Part shown: one piece after another, positions 42,600-53,889 of the stretch
Numbering within the stretch: the first letter of the stretch is position 1
How the letters are laid out: the number at the start of each line of letters is the position of its first letter
From: Pycnopodia helianthoides
Taxonomy: Eukaryota; Echinodermata; Asteroidea; Forcipulatida; Asteriidae
Direction of reading: 5' to 3'
Length of the DNA stretch: 64,000 nt
Assembly: GCA_032158295.1 (NCBI GenBank)
Contig: CM063257.1
Coordinates: 868,001 to 932,000, forward strand
Notes under the pieces: generated by a model
The model's database searches: none
Told to the model about the DNA's origin: nothing
What the model saw: only the letters and a program-made list of their open reading frames with translations
Position numbers and translations under genes: made by a program

Positions 42600-45178
42600 T
42601 ACATCTAAGATGGCGGTGTGACGACATTGTTAACACCTAGAAATATTAGGTACTGGATATACATTGTGATCAATAAATTTGATGAGAACGGCGACCAGGT
42701 GGTTGTTTTCATCAACAGCCCTTCAAAGCTACAAGGTCTTCATTTATAAATTTATAAAACCAAGACAGTGCAAAAAAAAAATAAAAAAACTTCTGTTGAA
42801 AATGTGAAAAACACAAGTGCCCACAAAATGACAACTTGAGATGAGTTAGCTCCCACATGGCGATTCTCAACAGCCCTTCATATGGAAGTCACAAGGACAA
42901 ACTGTTTTTTTCACCCAAACCCAGACCAAATAAAGACTGAGAAACAATGTCCCGCATTTTTGAAGTACCATCTCGCTTCCTGGGAGATAGAACTGTTCTG
43001 GTTGTAATTAAGCTAGATTCTTTATCCACGGTACCCCATGCTGGTGTGGGGTGGCTTCACCTATTTGTTCAGGAAACCAGGTGGGGGGGGGGATGGGGTT
43101 TTGAGTTTAGAATGGTCTGGTTGACACCTCTACCTTGAGATAAAGAGGTTGATTTCCCACTAACAGTGAGTTACAAAGGAAAGAAAAAACACAGAAATGA
43201 AGTAGAAAAAATGTAGAAGTAAGTTGTTTGGAGAAAGTGTCGAGCAAGCAGTTAGTGTAACCCCATTTGAAATCAGGATGTTTAAGATAAAAAAAAAGTA
43301 CTAGAACAATTTTACAAGTTCTAACTGATGTGTTCTAAACTGTCTTTACTGAGATATGCAGACAATGTTTTTTGTAAAGCTACTACGTCAGATTTTCTCA
43401 TAACAAACAGAGAACGGCGTGACAAGAACGCTGAAAAGGGGCTTGTTTAAGGACAACAAATCCAAACCTAAACTGCAGTTTGAATTGGCCACAAGGCTTT
43501 GCTTAGAAACTAACATTAATTTTTCTGCTGCCAAAGATAAAATGTCATTAGAGGGAAGGATGGGCGCATCCGTGACAATGGTCTTACGAGCTGCCAGTAT
43601 TAGGATTGTTAAATTTTTATAATGGCCCCCCAAAAAACTGTCAAATGAATTTGGAGCTCTTCAGAAAATCAAATTAGTGGCAGTGAACCACTTCACCTCC
43701 TAGGGGCAGGCTGGGACCCAGCTCTGTGCCCCCTGCTGGTTAAGGGGTCAGCAGTGGTCAAGAGGGTACCACCTTTGGTCCAATTTTGGGGACAATTTAT
43801 CCAGGGCCAGGTGTTTATAGAAGCAGGTCTTCCGTTGGTGGTGGAGGGGGGGGGCTGGTTGGTCTGAAGAGTTTCAGGGTCTCTTACGAGTTAATTAAAG
43901 CAAGGACTTCTTTGCTGGCTTTTTGGGAGGTTTTATTTTGAAGGGGGTTGGGACACAGCGGATCAGGGTTTGTTAGCTTACCAAAGGATACCTTGGAAAG
44001 CTGAACACCTTGGAAACTGGCCAATTGCATGTTTTTCCAGATGCATGTTTTTCCAGGGGACTCTAAGAATGTTCATTTACTTGCATTATTGATTGTGTGT
44101 GTGTTAGAAAATGTGAGGTGTTTGTTGCTCTGGTATGTGGTTTCTAAGGTGGTCCCTTTAACGGTGTAAAACAGAGTTGTTGTCAAATGGTGAAATCCAA
44201 CTTGAGTAAGAAGGTGACAATTGTAAGGATGGTTTTAAACTTTGCATGGTGGGTAAACAATCTACTACACTTGTTGTGATTGCAAATAGTTTCTAGTAGC
44301 AACGATGTTGGTAATGAATTGTTCCATCGTCAACTTTGAACTGTTATTTTTTTTTGCCTGGACAAGTCTCCCAGTCTAAAATGATTACGATTGCAGACAG
44401 GTGTGATGGTCCTAATTGGAACGTCCCCACGGTGTTATGACCACTGGGTGGCTTGTGTCTCTCCCATCCAATGGGAAACCGATTTTCTGTAACAGTCAAA
44501 GGAATGGATCACCAGGTGTAACTCCTCACCAACGTTACGAACCAAGCCTCCCAGATTTCCAAAATGGTTTCCTATCTCGGCTCCGTCATTTCAGTCACAG
44601 GGGTGTTTCATCTCAAATTGTTTCTAACTCGCCCAATTTACAATTACATGTAGGTCCCGACATCATAAATTTCGGACCAATTTAAACGCAAGTTTCTTTT
44701 TGGTATTTTGTTTAGGGGGCCACAAATCACTCACTCTGTTCAGTGGGACGGAGAGTGGGTAGTATGCGGATTGTAATGAACTGATCTGACCCGTGGGTTT
44801 TGGTGCACTTGTTAGCGGATAACGGAGATGTTTTAGTTCTTATAGTAAATAGAAACTCGGAGTTGATGTCTGTGAGTACTTTTTAAAAGGATAAGACGAT
44901 AAAGGAAGTTTGCTCCCATGGATCCGAGGGATTTATAAGACTCTTTGGGAAGTATAATTTTTCGATGAATGGAAACGCGGCTGCTAGATATAATAATAGT
45001 AAGAATGATCTTCATTCAGGCAAAAAATCCCAAGTATGTATATATACAAACATTAAAATTCGCATTCAAAAACACTGGGATGCCCAGGCGAGCATAATCG
45101 TTAAAAATTGTTTAACATCGCCAAAAGTGTCGCAGAGTGTCTGTGCTTTCCAGTAACGGTAGACAAAAATATTTTGTT
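42600..45178. other. Unassigned non-coding DNA
   Basis: No gene is supported. Frames at 43388-43633 and 44416-44685 have no recognisable features. G-runs lie near 43083 and 43847. Confidence 0.4.
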
Positions 45179-45179
45179 C

Positions 45180-45266
45180 GCTTACGGTTAGCAACACTAT
45201 GATAATGGAAACTCGCACAGTAAGCACAAAATCGGCCGTTAAGCAGCTCTGACAAATTGGGCCCTT
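45180..45266 (+). mobile_element. M3b-like MITE, right part
   Basis: GCTTACGGTTAGCAACAC and GGCCGTTAAGCAGCTCTGAC lead to an AAATTGGGCCCTT end. The left terminal repeat is missing. Confidence 0.55.
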
Positions 45267-45269
45267 GAA

Positions 45270-46039
45270 GTCACAGTACCAGGGTAGCTTTATTGCAGTG
45301 TATTGGACTCAATTCCACGAGGTCGTCTCAGGTCATTCACTGACCCCAACAAAGCAGACTGAATTTCCAATCTGTCCGAATAAAGAACGATAAACACTCT
45401 TCATTGGAGTAACAAGTTCCTGTATCTGGAGCCAGAGTGAGATTTATGACCCATTTGGGAATCTATAAATCATCTCGGTCTGGTCGCAGAACTTCTCCTG
45501 TGGCAGAGGGCTTGGTCAAAAGTGTCCTTCATGCAAGCATGGGCTAGAAACTGCATAAATTGTCTCACTTTTTGTTGAATCTTCAATTGGGCGTGGGTGT
45601 GGTGTCTACTTTATCTCATAAGCTGTCATAATTTGATTGAATCTTCAATTGGGCAAAGCTAATGAATCTACTTTTCTTGTGAATAAGTTTCTCAATCGGA
45701 CCGAATCTTCAATTAGGCCCAACTCAAGAGATGCCGTGGTTGCTTTACTATTTGTAATGTTTGTCTGTGTCACAATTTTCTTGGTTTTAATTAATGATCT
45801 GTACCTTAACTCTGTTATATTTCTCTTATACTTGAATTAGGCCCCTATAGTTGCAGTTATCTGTTGTGATGTATTTTTATAAACAGGCTTCAAATGGTTA
45901 GCTATGCTGGGTGAATTACCCTCGATTCAGATTCTGTCTTTTTTTTCTTTTTTTTTCTTCTTCTCATTTTTTTGGGGGGGACAGTGGAGGTACATGTATG
46001 CAAAATGTAAGACAAAAATAAAACCCGGTTCAATTTCAA
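45270..46039. other. Unassigned non-coding DNA
   Basis: The phrase GAATCTTCAATTRGGC occurs three times (near 45578, 45640, 45703; spacing about 62), a small tandem repeat. No gene is supported. Confidence 0.45.
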
Positions 46040-46385
46040 TGGCTTGAATCACCCCCTGGTAATATAATGTCCCCTGACAGACCCTTTGGCAATGATGGTT
46101 CAGTGTATGTATCATCCCAATGGCGATCTATTGATTCGGTTACCCCATGGCAATGGAATGGCCCCTGTGCACCTTGACGACAAAGTTGTATGTTACATTG
46201 ATTCTCCCTGTGGCAAAGTAATATCTTGCATTGATATCCCCTGTGGCAAAGTAATGTCATGCCTTTAATCTCTCAGCGGAAAAGCATCGATGTGTCCTGT
46301 GGGAAGGAAATGTTTTTCATTGATACTCCCTGTGGCGAAGGAACGGCTTTCATTTGTACCCCCTCCGGCAAAGTAATGTCTCTCT
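46040..46385 (+). repeat. Degenerate tandem repeat of about 33 bp
   Basis: CATTGATAYYCCCTGTGGCAAAGTAATGT-like units recur, best at 46195, 46229, 46319 and 46352, with weaker ones back to 46060. The period is near 11 codons, so the + strand shows repeated PCGKVMSC-like words and the minus strand repeated ITLPEGVxM-like words. Frames break between units, so it is not read as a gene. Confidence 0.75.
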
Positions 46386-46639
46386 CTGAGACCTCTGCAA
46401 TGCTGCATTGTCTTACAAACATCTTCGCCTCCGTGTCTGGAGTCTGCTCTGAGTGATAAGATTCCTTTGTACCTCCAGACATCGCGCCCTCTTCTGAGAG
46501 ACTCTGTACGCTAAGGCACAGTGGTTCTCTCAACCTTTAGAACCTTCAGAAAATGTATACTGCATGAAAACGCCTGGAGTAGTTTTCTAAACATGCCTCA
46601 AACTATCAGCCCTGTAGACCATTGCCATGCCCCCACCAT

Positions 46640-46722
46640 CTTGATCATATTCCTTGTATCCAATAACAGTAATGAATGCTAACATTCATTGTACAAAAAA
46701 AGAAAAAAGAAAAAGGAACCAG
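46640..46722 (+). repeat. Family C dispersed repeat
   Basis: ATATTCCTTGTATCC, CAGTAATGAATGCTA, CATTCATTGTACAAAA and AAAAAGGAACCAGACTA appear in order. The inverted copy is at 52180-52275. Confidence 0.65.
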
Positions 46723-46724
46723 AC

Positions 46725-48340
46725 TAATTCTCTTTGGCGGCTACCACTATGGCTACACTTGGTTCACCAAGTCACAATGTGTTAAATATAGGCTGCTCTT
46801 AGCAACAGCCGCAGTCACAGCCGTAGCCCTTAGCAACAGCGCGAGTCCGTAGCCCCCAATTCAGACAGATCTTGCAAACTCTTTCTTTCTGTGGACTCAA
46901 TACAATTTGATTCATATTTTGATCAATCAAAATGTTTTAATCCTTTTAATGGTAATGCCGAGAATGAACCAATCCCCTCATCTCCCCCCCTTACAAAAAA
47001 GTGTTTATTATTCCCGACGACAGTTGTTGAGGGAATGTTCGTTTTGAATTGAAATTAATCTCATACTCACAATTCTTTCTAGTTTTTCTGGCTAACTTCT
47101 GACACCAAATCGGCCCCCTGGGTTATTAGTATAAATGAGGTAATTTCTTGATAAATCGAATCATCGTCGCACCGTTCCTTAGAATCTTTTGACTCCGGTT
47201 TATTTTGCTCACTTGGAAATATAATCAAGTCCACCTCTGTGTAGGTCTTAATACAATGAGTCAGGTGGTTTTAATAGCGGACAAATTGCCGTTGGCTTGG
47301 GGCATTTGTATTTCAGCATCTTTCTGACGCATCGTGCAGTGAGGATTAATCCAGCTGGAGGCTTGATCACATCTCTTACTCCCAGTCACTATTTTTTATG
47401 GGGGAGAAGGAATTAATAATCAAGGCACTGGACTATAATTGAAGATTTTTTAAAGAGGGACTGTCTTTGTTTGGTTTCCTGAGAACACAGTGGCAAAGAA
47501 TTTGAATTGTCCATTTCAAAAAGAAGAAGAAAAAACCCAGACTAATTGAATTTAAGAAGTGACATAAATTAAGTTTTACAAGACAGAAATCAAACTAAGT
47601 ATGGATCGAGGCATGGTGTAGAAGCTCAATGTCTGGCCATTTGTACACCATATGTTCGGTCTGAAATCATATTTCTATGAAGACTATAATATCAACTTAA
47701 TTAGTACGCTCTGATGGCCAGTAGATGAAATGTATAATATATATCATAGCAGATGTAGTCTTTTAGTCTCAGACTAAGGTATCCGAAGAGACTATAAATC
47801 GGTCAAATATGCAGTTTTTATTTATGCAGTAGCACTTACAAGTGTTTTTTTTTGTTAAGCGACTCTGAAACTATGAAGTTTCTCAATCCAAGATTGAAAT
47901 ATTAACTAGGCTATTATACCACGGAGGAAGGGGTACATCTTGACCTTCTTGGCTATACCACGCATCTATGGTTAGGGATCTCGTTGCCATGGTAATCATT
48001 AAATCATTATGGTTGGTGCAGATCCTCTGAGTGGAGGTAATTCTTGTTTATTGCCGATAGACCTAATAATTATACCCCAAAGATATTGCCAATATTGTGA
48101 TGCTTAATACTGGCGAGCATTGTCCCTGATTCAACCAAATGGCGAGGATGTATGTTGTAGATCTGGTGTCCTTGAGGATACCACTGTTGGACCTTTGGTG
48201 ATCTCGAGACCAGTCTATATTTACTTTGGTATGACCTCCCCCCATTACCAAAAGCCTACTGGTTATAAAGATGGTAATGGCAGTAAGCATCTTGCAAATT
48301 TATTTCCTCTGAAGTTCCCCCATTGTTTAGGAATCAGTAG
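46725..48340. other. Unassigned non-coding DNA
   Basis: GGCTACGGCTGTGACTGCGGC-type words at 46800-46855 relate to the small hairpin element at 4939-5018. Otherwise nothing is recognised. Confidence 0.4.
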
Positions 48341-48346
48341 AAGTAT

Positions 48347-48674
48347 ATATGGTTTTCAAGGCATTGCATGGTGAGGTATCAATGTATATTCGGTTTGTGG
48401 TAACACCATGTGTATAATTATCTACTTTGCTGTGTAGATTTGGTTCTTTAGAGAACTTGTCTTGTCTTGCTACTTATTCTACTACCGCGGAGTAGATTTT
48501 TCAGGATTCAGGAGACTTCTGAAAGAACTGTCACGGTAGTAGAATAAATAGCAAGACAAGTTCTCTAAAGAACAAAATCTACACAGCAAAGTAGATAATT
48601 ATACACATGGTGTTATCGCAAACCGAATATACATTGATACCTCACCATGCACTGCCTCAAAAAACCATATAGGT
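48347..48674. mobile_element. Fold-back element, arms of about 140 bp
   Basis: The left arm 48347-48487 (TATATGGTTTTCAAGGCATT to TTATTCTACTACCG) is inverted as the right arm 48534-48674 (CGGTAGTAGAATAAATAGC to TGCCTCAAAAAACCATATA), with a 46-bp centre. Arm identity looks above 90% by eye. A solo right arm is at 21203-21338. No coding capacity. Confidence 0.93.
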
Positions 48675-49287
48675 AAATTACTTGTCGGCCATTTTAACTT
48701 TTGCACTATGATTTTGAGATGAGAGCCCACATACAAATCAGTGTGTGATATACGAAAGGAACTCTTAGTTTGAATCGGTTGACGACCAGGTTGAAGGGAT
48801 TACTACTAGGTCTATTCAACGAGCCAGCAAGAAACTTTGATGCTAGTGGGTGGATTAGTAACCTCCTAACAATAGCGTCGGCGTTCTACACAGGGACTGG
48901 CTTACGCTCCCCCCGAAATAATGCCTGGTCGGCTGCCCGCTCAACCCCAAAATTGCTTATTTACGGGCTATTCAACACTGGGTACTTCTCTCCTCGGGTT
49001 TGATGATGGTTGCTGGACAGACCGCAAGAAGGGGGGAACAAAAAATCGTGATTCGGTCATTCTAGGGGTGCCTTCGGGGCAGTCTATTGTGGTTGACAGT
49101 TGGCTGTGTTTGTATTGCCCTATGACGTAGCTAGCACCTGCATGCATTGAATGGCAGCGACATATTTTAGGGATCGATTTTTCTTTCTTCATTTCTCTTC
49201 TTTTGAAAAAAAAGCAAAGTTTTTCCCCCTCTTTAAAAAAAAAATAAATAAAAAAAATGTAGAAATAGAGCAATGTTCATATGAGTT

Positions 49288-49319
49288 GTGGTTTTTCAAT
49301 CCTTTTATGCAGGTAAGCT
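49288..49319 (+). other. Candidate recursive-splicing ratchet point 3
   Basis: GTGGTTTTTCAATCCTTTTA then TGCAG|GTAAGCTG, junction at 49312/49313. The acceptor has a short pyrimidine tract and a consensus TGCAG. The donor GTAAGC differs from consensus only at +6. Weaker than sites 1, 2 and 4 in tract length. Confidence 0.4.
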
Positions 49320-49429
49320 GTGATACTTACGTCGCGATGATTACAATTTAAGAAGAGACAAATATTGTTGGTGTTTTTTGAAAGCAGTATTAAGCAGTCA
49401 TACCGATATGTTTTCATGGTGTGTGTGTG

Positions 49430-49456
49430 GAGGGGGGGGGGGGGGGGGAGGGGGGA
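49430..49456 (+). repeat. G-rich run
   Basis: A run of 17 G, one A, then six G. Potential G-quadruplex. Confidence 0.95.
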
Positions 49457-49599
49457 TTGTCCAAGCATGAATGGTGTGCAGTCGGACAGAGGGGTGTTAA
49501 TAAACATTCTATGTTTTTTTTTATCCCAGGGTGGGAAAAATAATTTCTGCGTTTGCCTAGCAGGTGTCAAATGTGGAAAAGTCATGTAGAATGAGCAAG

Positions 49600-50685
49600 C
49601 CGCCCCGAAATCAAAAGAGAAGGGGGGGGGGTGGGTTGGAGAGTGACAAAATCAGAAACCCGTCTGCGTTTGTTATGTGTTTAGTCTGGCGACCGCTCCG
49701 GGCCGTAATCCTAGAACCAGTAAATCTATTTTTCTGATAATAGCTTGGTAATTAGGACTGCAGTTATGTGTAATAGTAGACCGTTGCTCAACTCCCGATC
49801 AAACATATTAGAAAGTACTTGACACAATGTGTTTTCCAGAGATTTTTTTCCCTTCTTTTTCTACATTCGTTTGGGAACCTGTGTGCTTGTATGGTACACT
49901 CGTTAATGGTCGAACTTCAACATCTGTTATGTAAACTCAGCTTAATGAAGGTTTAAACACGACCTTTACCGCCAATTTGGGCGCATAATTTTGCGGTAAC
50001 TTTCTGAATCCTTTGTGACTTTTCTTTATAATTATGTGGGAGTGGTTTTGAAGTATCTTTTTTATCCATGTGAGAACAAAATGTGAAGTTTATTTTTTTC
50101 AGAAAGTATTTACAATGATCACTAAAAACTAGGTTTCTGTTTGGACTTTTTTAGCCCTCGGTCCAAAAGGTTGAAGGAGTATTGTTTCAATAGAACAAAC
50201 CTTTTTTCGTCCAGTTTTTCAGGAAATACTCTCTGCAGACAAAATCTTTGAAGCTTTAACAAAAATGGGACGACATTTACCTTTACTGGTGGAGTATTCA
50301 GCATAATTTATTCATTCCTCCAAGCAAATTAAAGTTACCTCAAAAATTATTCATTAATTACAGAATTATACCCGCATGAAACTCCGTACTGAGGTCAGCT
50401 GGAGGTCAAACCTAGGGTAGGCCTCAGTAAAGACCCACCCCAATTAATCCCCTGTGGGGTGAAGCTCACAGATTCCTCGGCCCCTCCAGGCACAATATGT
50501 CCTCTGTTATTATATACTCTGTGATTAGTGGTTTAACAAACATGATGATGGGTACCAATGACCCTGTATTCCGGCCAGCAGTATATAGTGGTCGGACACC
50601 AGTGTTGCCGCCGGGACACATATGTTCCACTTAATACATCCCATAATAATCAATACAAACTGATGAAAGCCTTTTTCTCTAAAGA
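49600..50685. other. Unassigned non-coding DNA
   Basis: No gene, RNA or clear repeat is supported. Confidence 0.4.
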
Positions 50686-50689
50686 AAAG

Positions 50690-50763
50690 AAGAGAAGAAG
50701 AAGAAGAAAAAATCTTTGAAATAAAAAAAATGGTGCTTTTTTTTCCTTCTTCTTCTTCTTTCC
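50690..50763. repeat. Opposed (GAA)n and (TTC)n tracts forming a hairpin
   Basis: GAAGAAGAAGAAGAAAAAA is followed after about 30 bases by TTTTTTCCTTCTTCTTCTTC. The two microsatellites are reverse complements and could pair in a stem of about 20 bp. Confidence 0.85.
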
Positions 50764-50769
50764 GTGGCT

Positions 50770-52179
50770 GGTTGAATCACTTCAGTAGTTAATAATGTCT
50801 ATTTACTGCGGGGCATTGGCGTGTCCGTTGATCGATTAAGTGCTTTTTGGAATTACGTGAAGAATGAAAATATGGTCGGGGTGCATTTTTTGTTGTCGTC
50901 TGGGCGCTCTGATCGGTTATCTCTTTGCAGATGATGCCATGGCAGTTGGACATTTTGTCGTTCCCGACTTCACCCCCCCCCCCCCCCTCTCGACCCCTGA
51001 ACAAATGCGCAAATTAATTAGTATACAATTAAAAGGTTAGCACAAGAACAGAAAGTAATAATAAAACAAGGACCTGTTTTGCAACTCATTTCAAACACTA
51101 CTCCTGTTTTAGGGAACAAATAATGCAAATCGTCACCATTAATCATCAGAAAATGAAAAAGGAATTTTAAAAATCAATTTTTTTTTTGATCAATTAAGTA
51201 AAGACAAAAAACCAAGGCAGTCTAAAGACACTTAAACAACATCATAGCAGCTCGTAAATCGCCTTCCATAAAACGAATTGATCTCAAAACATATTAACAG
51301 TTCATGAAAACTAATTGGTCCTGTTTGCAGCCCACTTAAATAACAGTTTTAAGATGTCCACTTTATTATCTTTCGAGCCATATGCCTTAAACTGTCTTCA
51401 CCGTCGTCGTCTTGACTGCACTCTAAGTATGAGCCATATGTGGTATGCTAATTCATAAGGTGGTATCGCACATTCAGTATGTATTCCCTGACGTTTGGGA
51501 GGCTGACATTTTCTCTAATTAATTGAAACCGAGGGGGCAAGAGTGTCCCTTGTTTCAGTCACTTAAACGAAATCTCAATCTCAAAATATTTTAAGCGAGT
51601 AGGGCCTCTTCTGCCGACAATTGAGCATGTTCCAAACACAATCGGCCACGCAAAACACGGTCCCCACGGCACGCCGTCTAAAACACCGGTAATCATCAAT
51701 TGAAAACGGGCTTTGTGCGGGACGCCGGTTGACGATAAGTAAAGATGATAAGTGAAGCAGTTGCCTGGGTAACGGTTCACCTCGCGAGGCCTATTTTTTC
51801 AGGGTTAGATTACAGGGAAAATAATGTATTTTAGGCAACATTGATGTTGAAGTGCCAGGGTTGGAATTAAAGTCCCTTTGCCGGTTGCTAAGATGAACAG
51901 CTGGGTGCAGGGAGTGGGAGATAAAATTAAGAAAATATCATTGGAGGAGACCGTGGAGGATTGCTGATCTCAACTGTCGTCTGTGTCAGCTGTGGATATT
52001 GAGGATTAGTACCATGTGACTGGCCTGTGTAGCAAAATCAACCAATGGCGAAGCTCAAATTTACCAAATAGCTAAAATGGCAGCTCATTTCAAAGACATC
52101 TTCAATTTCAGTCTGTCTGTTTTTATATTATGAGAGCGTTGACAACCATTGTCAATAGGTTGTTATCATGGTGTGGCTG
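50770..52179. other. Unassigned non-coding DNA
   Basis: A C-run lies near 50970. No gene or RNA is supported. Confidence 0.4.
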
Positions 52180-52275
52180 TCTTGATTGTCTCTCATTCAA
52201 ACTGAGACTGGTTCCTTTTTATACAATGGATAGTAGCGTTCATTACTCTTAAGGGATACAGGGAACATGACCCAA
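52180..52275 (-). repeat. Family C dispersed repeat
   Basis: The reverse complement reads CATGTTCCCTGTATCCC, AGTAATGAACGCTA, CATTGTATAAAAAGGAACC, matching 46640-46722 in order. Confidence 0.6.
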
Positions 52276-52279
52276 AAGG

Positions 52280-53470
52280 GTGGCAGCGTGATGGAAGTCT
52301 ACAGACCTTTTTGTTGTTGATAAACAAACCGCGCTGGTTGGCATGGAGGACCAAATGTTAGCAAAACAGTCAGATGTTGTGACCAAATTCAATATTTCTG
52401 CAAACCTTTAGATAACAAAAAAATACATCCCATGATTGGTTTGCATTGTTTCAAAACAATTTCAACACCATTTTTAGATATTTGATAGAACGGTCTATTC
52501 TGATAATTTCTTATTCCTATTTAAGGTTCTTCAAGATTTGAGCTTGGGTTCTGTCAGATCCATTCACATCGCTTTAAACCAGAAATAACGTTCAATGAAA
52601 CTACACTTTCCATTTTAAAAGAAAACCACATCAAAGACTCTTAAAGCAAATTCCTGATATTCAGAGATGAAGGCAAAATCTGATTCGAATTGAGGTATTT
52701 GTTGTGATATTCCGATGGTGTTTTTTTTTTTGGGGGGGGGGAGGGGGGATGTGTTTTTTCCTTGTGTACAGTTGTCATAATATTTAGGAGTCTGTCACGT
52801 ATAATTATCATTCATAGTCACGGAGAGACACTTGGGTTTTGCGTCTTTGTATCAGACGTGTCCCTGTCCCTCGTATGATCACCTGTGCCCCTGGGGGCGC
52901 TCTACTCCCCTCGTCGCCCTCTCTGTTATCACGGCGGATTCACATCAATGACTCCTCGTTGTTTGTATTTCAGATTTCTTCTGATGCGCATTTATCTGTG
53001 TGTCGTGGTGACGCTGAAAAATTACAGTATTTTTGAAGATTCTTGATTGGGCCATTTGGTGTTAATAGATAATTCCATGATATCTCAAGTTACACGTCTG
53101 GAATCTCAACTCTGAGTTTCTGAGTGACTTTTCTAGACTTGACGTTTTCTTGTCAACACATCTTGTCACAAAGATCTTTAGGAAAACCATATTTCTGTCA
53201 TTATTGTAATGTTAGTAACCATGGAAATGCCACATTGTTTCCCTGTCTTCTTCTGATGATGTCATGGTGCTCTTATATTGTCGTGTAAGTAGTAAAGGTT
53301 CTAGGTACAATTTGTGTGAATTTCATGAAATTGCTTTAGCACAGTCTGACGCTTCTGGTAAATTGATTTAATTGGTGGTGTATCTTCCTGAGTGTATTTC
53401 TTGTGCAAAGTTAAACATGAATTTGATCATTGTTTTTGATAATTTGTTGTTAACTTGTTATTGTAATTTT
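52280..53470. other. Unassigned non-coding DNA
   Basis: GTTGTTTGTATTTCAG, ending at 52974, is a fair acceptor inside a 65-codon frame (52839-53036, +), but the frame has no recognisable features and no good donor follows. No gene is annotated. Confidence 0.35.
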
Positions 53471-53476
53471 TTTTCT

Positions 53477-53884
53477 GGTAATGAAACCAAGAATGCCTCA
53501 TAGCCTGAGGAAACCTGTAAACAAGGGTGCTTGCTATGTGAACCAGAAACACCAGGGTTAACCCCTACTCTTGTAAACAAGGGTTCTTGCTATGTGAACC
53601 AGAAACACCAGGGTTAACCCCTACTCTTGTAGTCAAGGTTGCTTGCTATGTGAACCAGAAACACTGGGCTTAGCCCCTACTCTTCCACGATAAGTGTTCT
53701 GGGTTTTTTCCACTTGCGCTACCAATCCTAGTAAGCGGGACCTACCGAAGGATAAAGTGATTATGGTAAAGTGTCTTGTTCAAGGTCACAAGTGCCACGA
53801 CCGGGACTCGAACCCACACCCTGTTGATCAGAAACAACCAAAGCTTGAGTCCGGTGCTCTTAAAGGCCCCACCATGGCATGGCA
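53477..53884 (-). mobile_element. S2 SINE with internal triplication
   Basis: On the minus strand it shares with 30662-30997 the head (TTAAGAGCACCGGACTCAAG, B-box GGGTTCGAGTCCC), the CTTGAACAAGACACTTTACC and AACCCAGAACACTTATCG words, and the GCATTCTTGGTTTCATTACC terminus. Part of the central domain (GGATGGGACATTAAG) is deleted, and the distal part is repeated three times. Confidence 0.78.
53517..53684 (+). repeat. 56-bp tandem repeat, three units, inside the S2 SINE
   Basis: Units start at 53517, 53573 and 53629, each GTARWCAAGGKTKCTTGCTA through GTGAACCAGAAACAC to CCCCTACTCTT. Units one and two are almost identical. Confidence 0.95.
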
Positions 53885-53889
53885 CATTT

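Noticed and set aside
48655..48680. CATATAG|GTAAATTA as a fused splice site
   Set aside because: No pyrimidine tract. The bases upstream are the fold-back arm.
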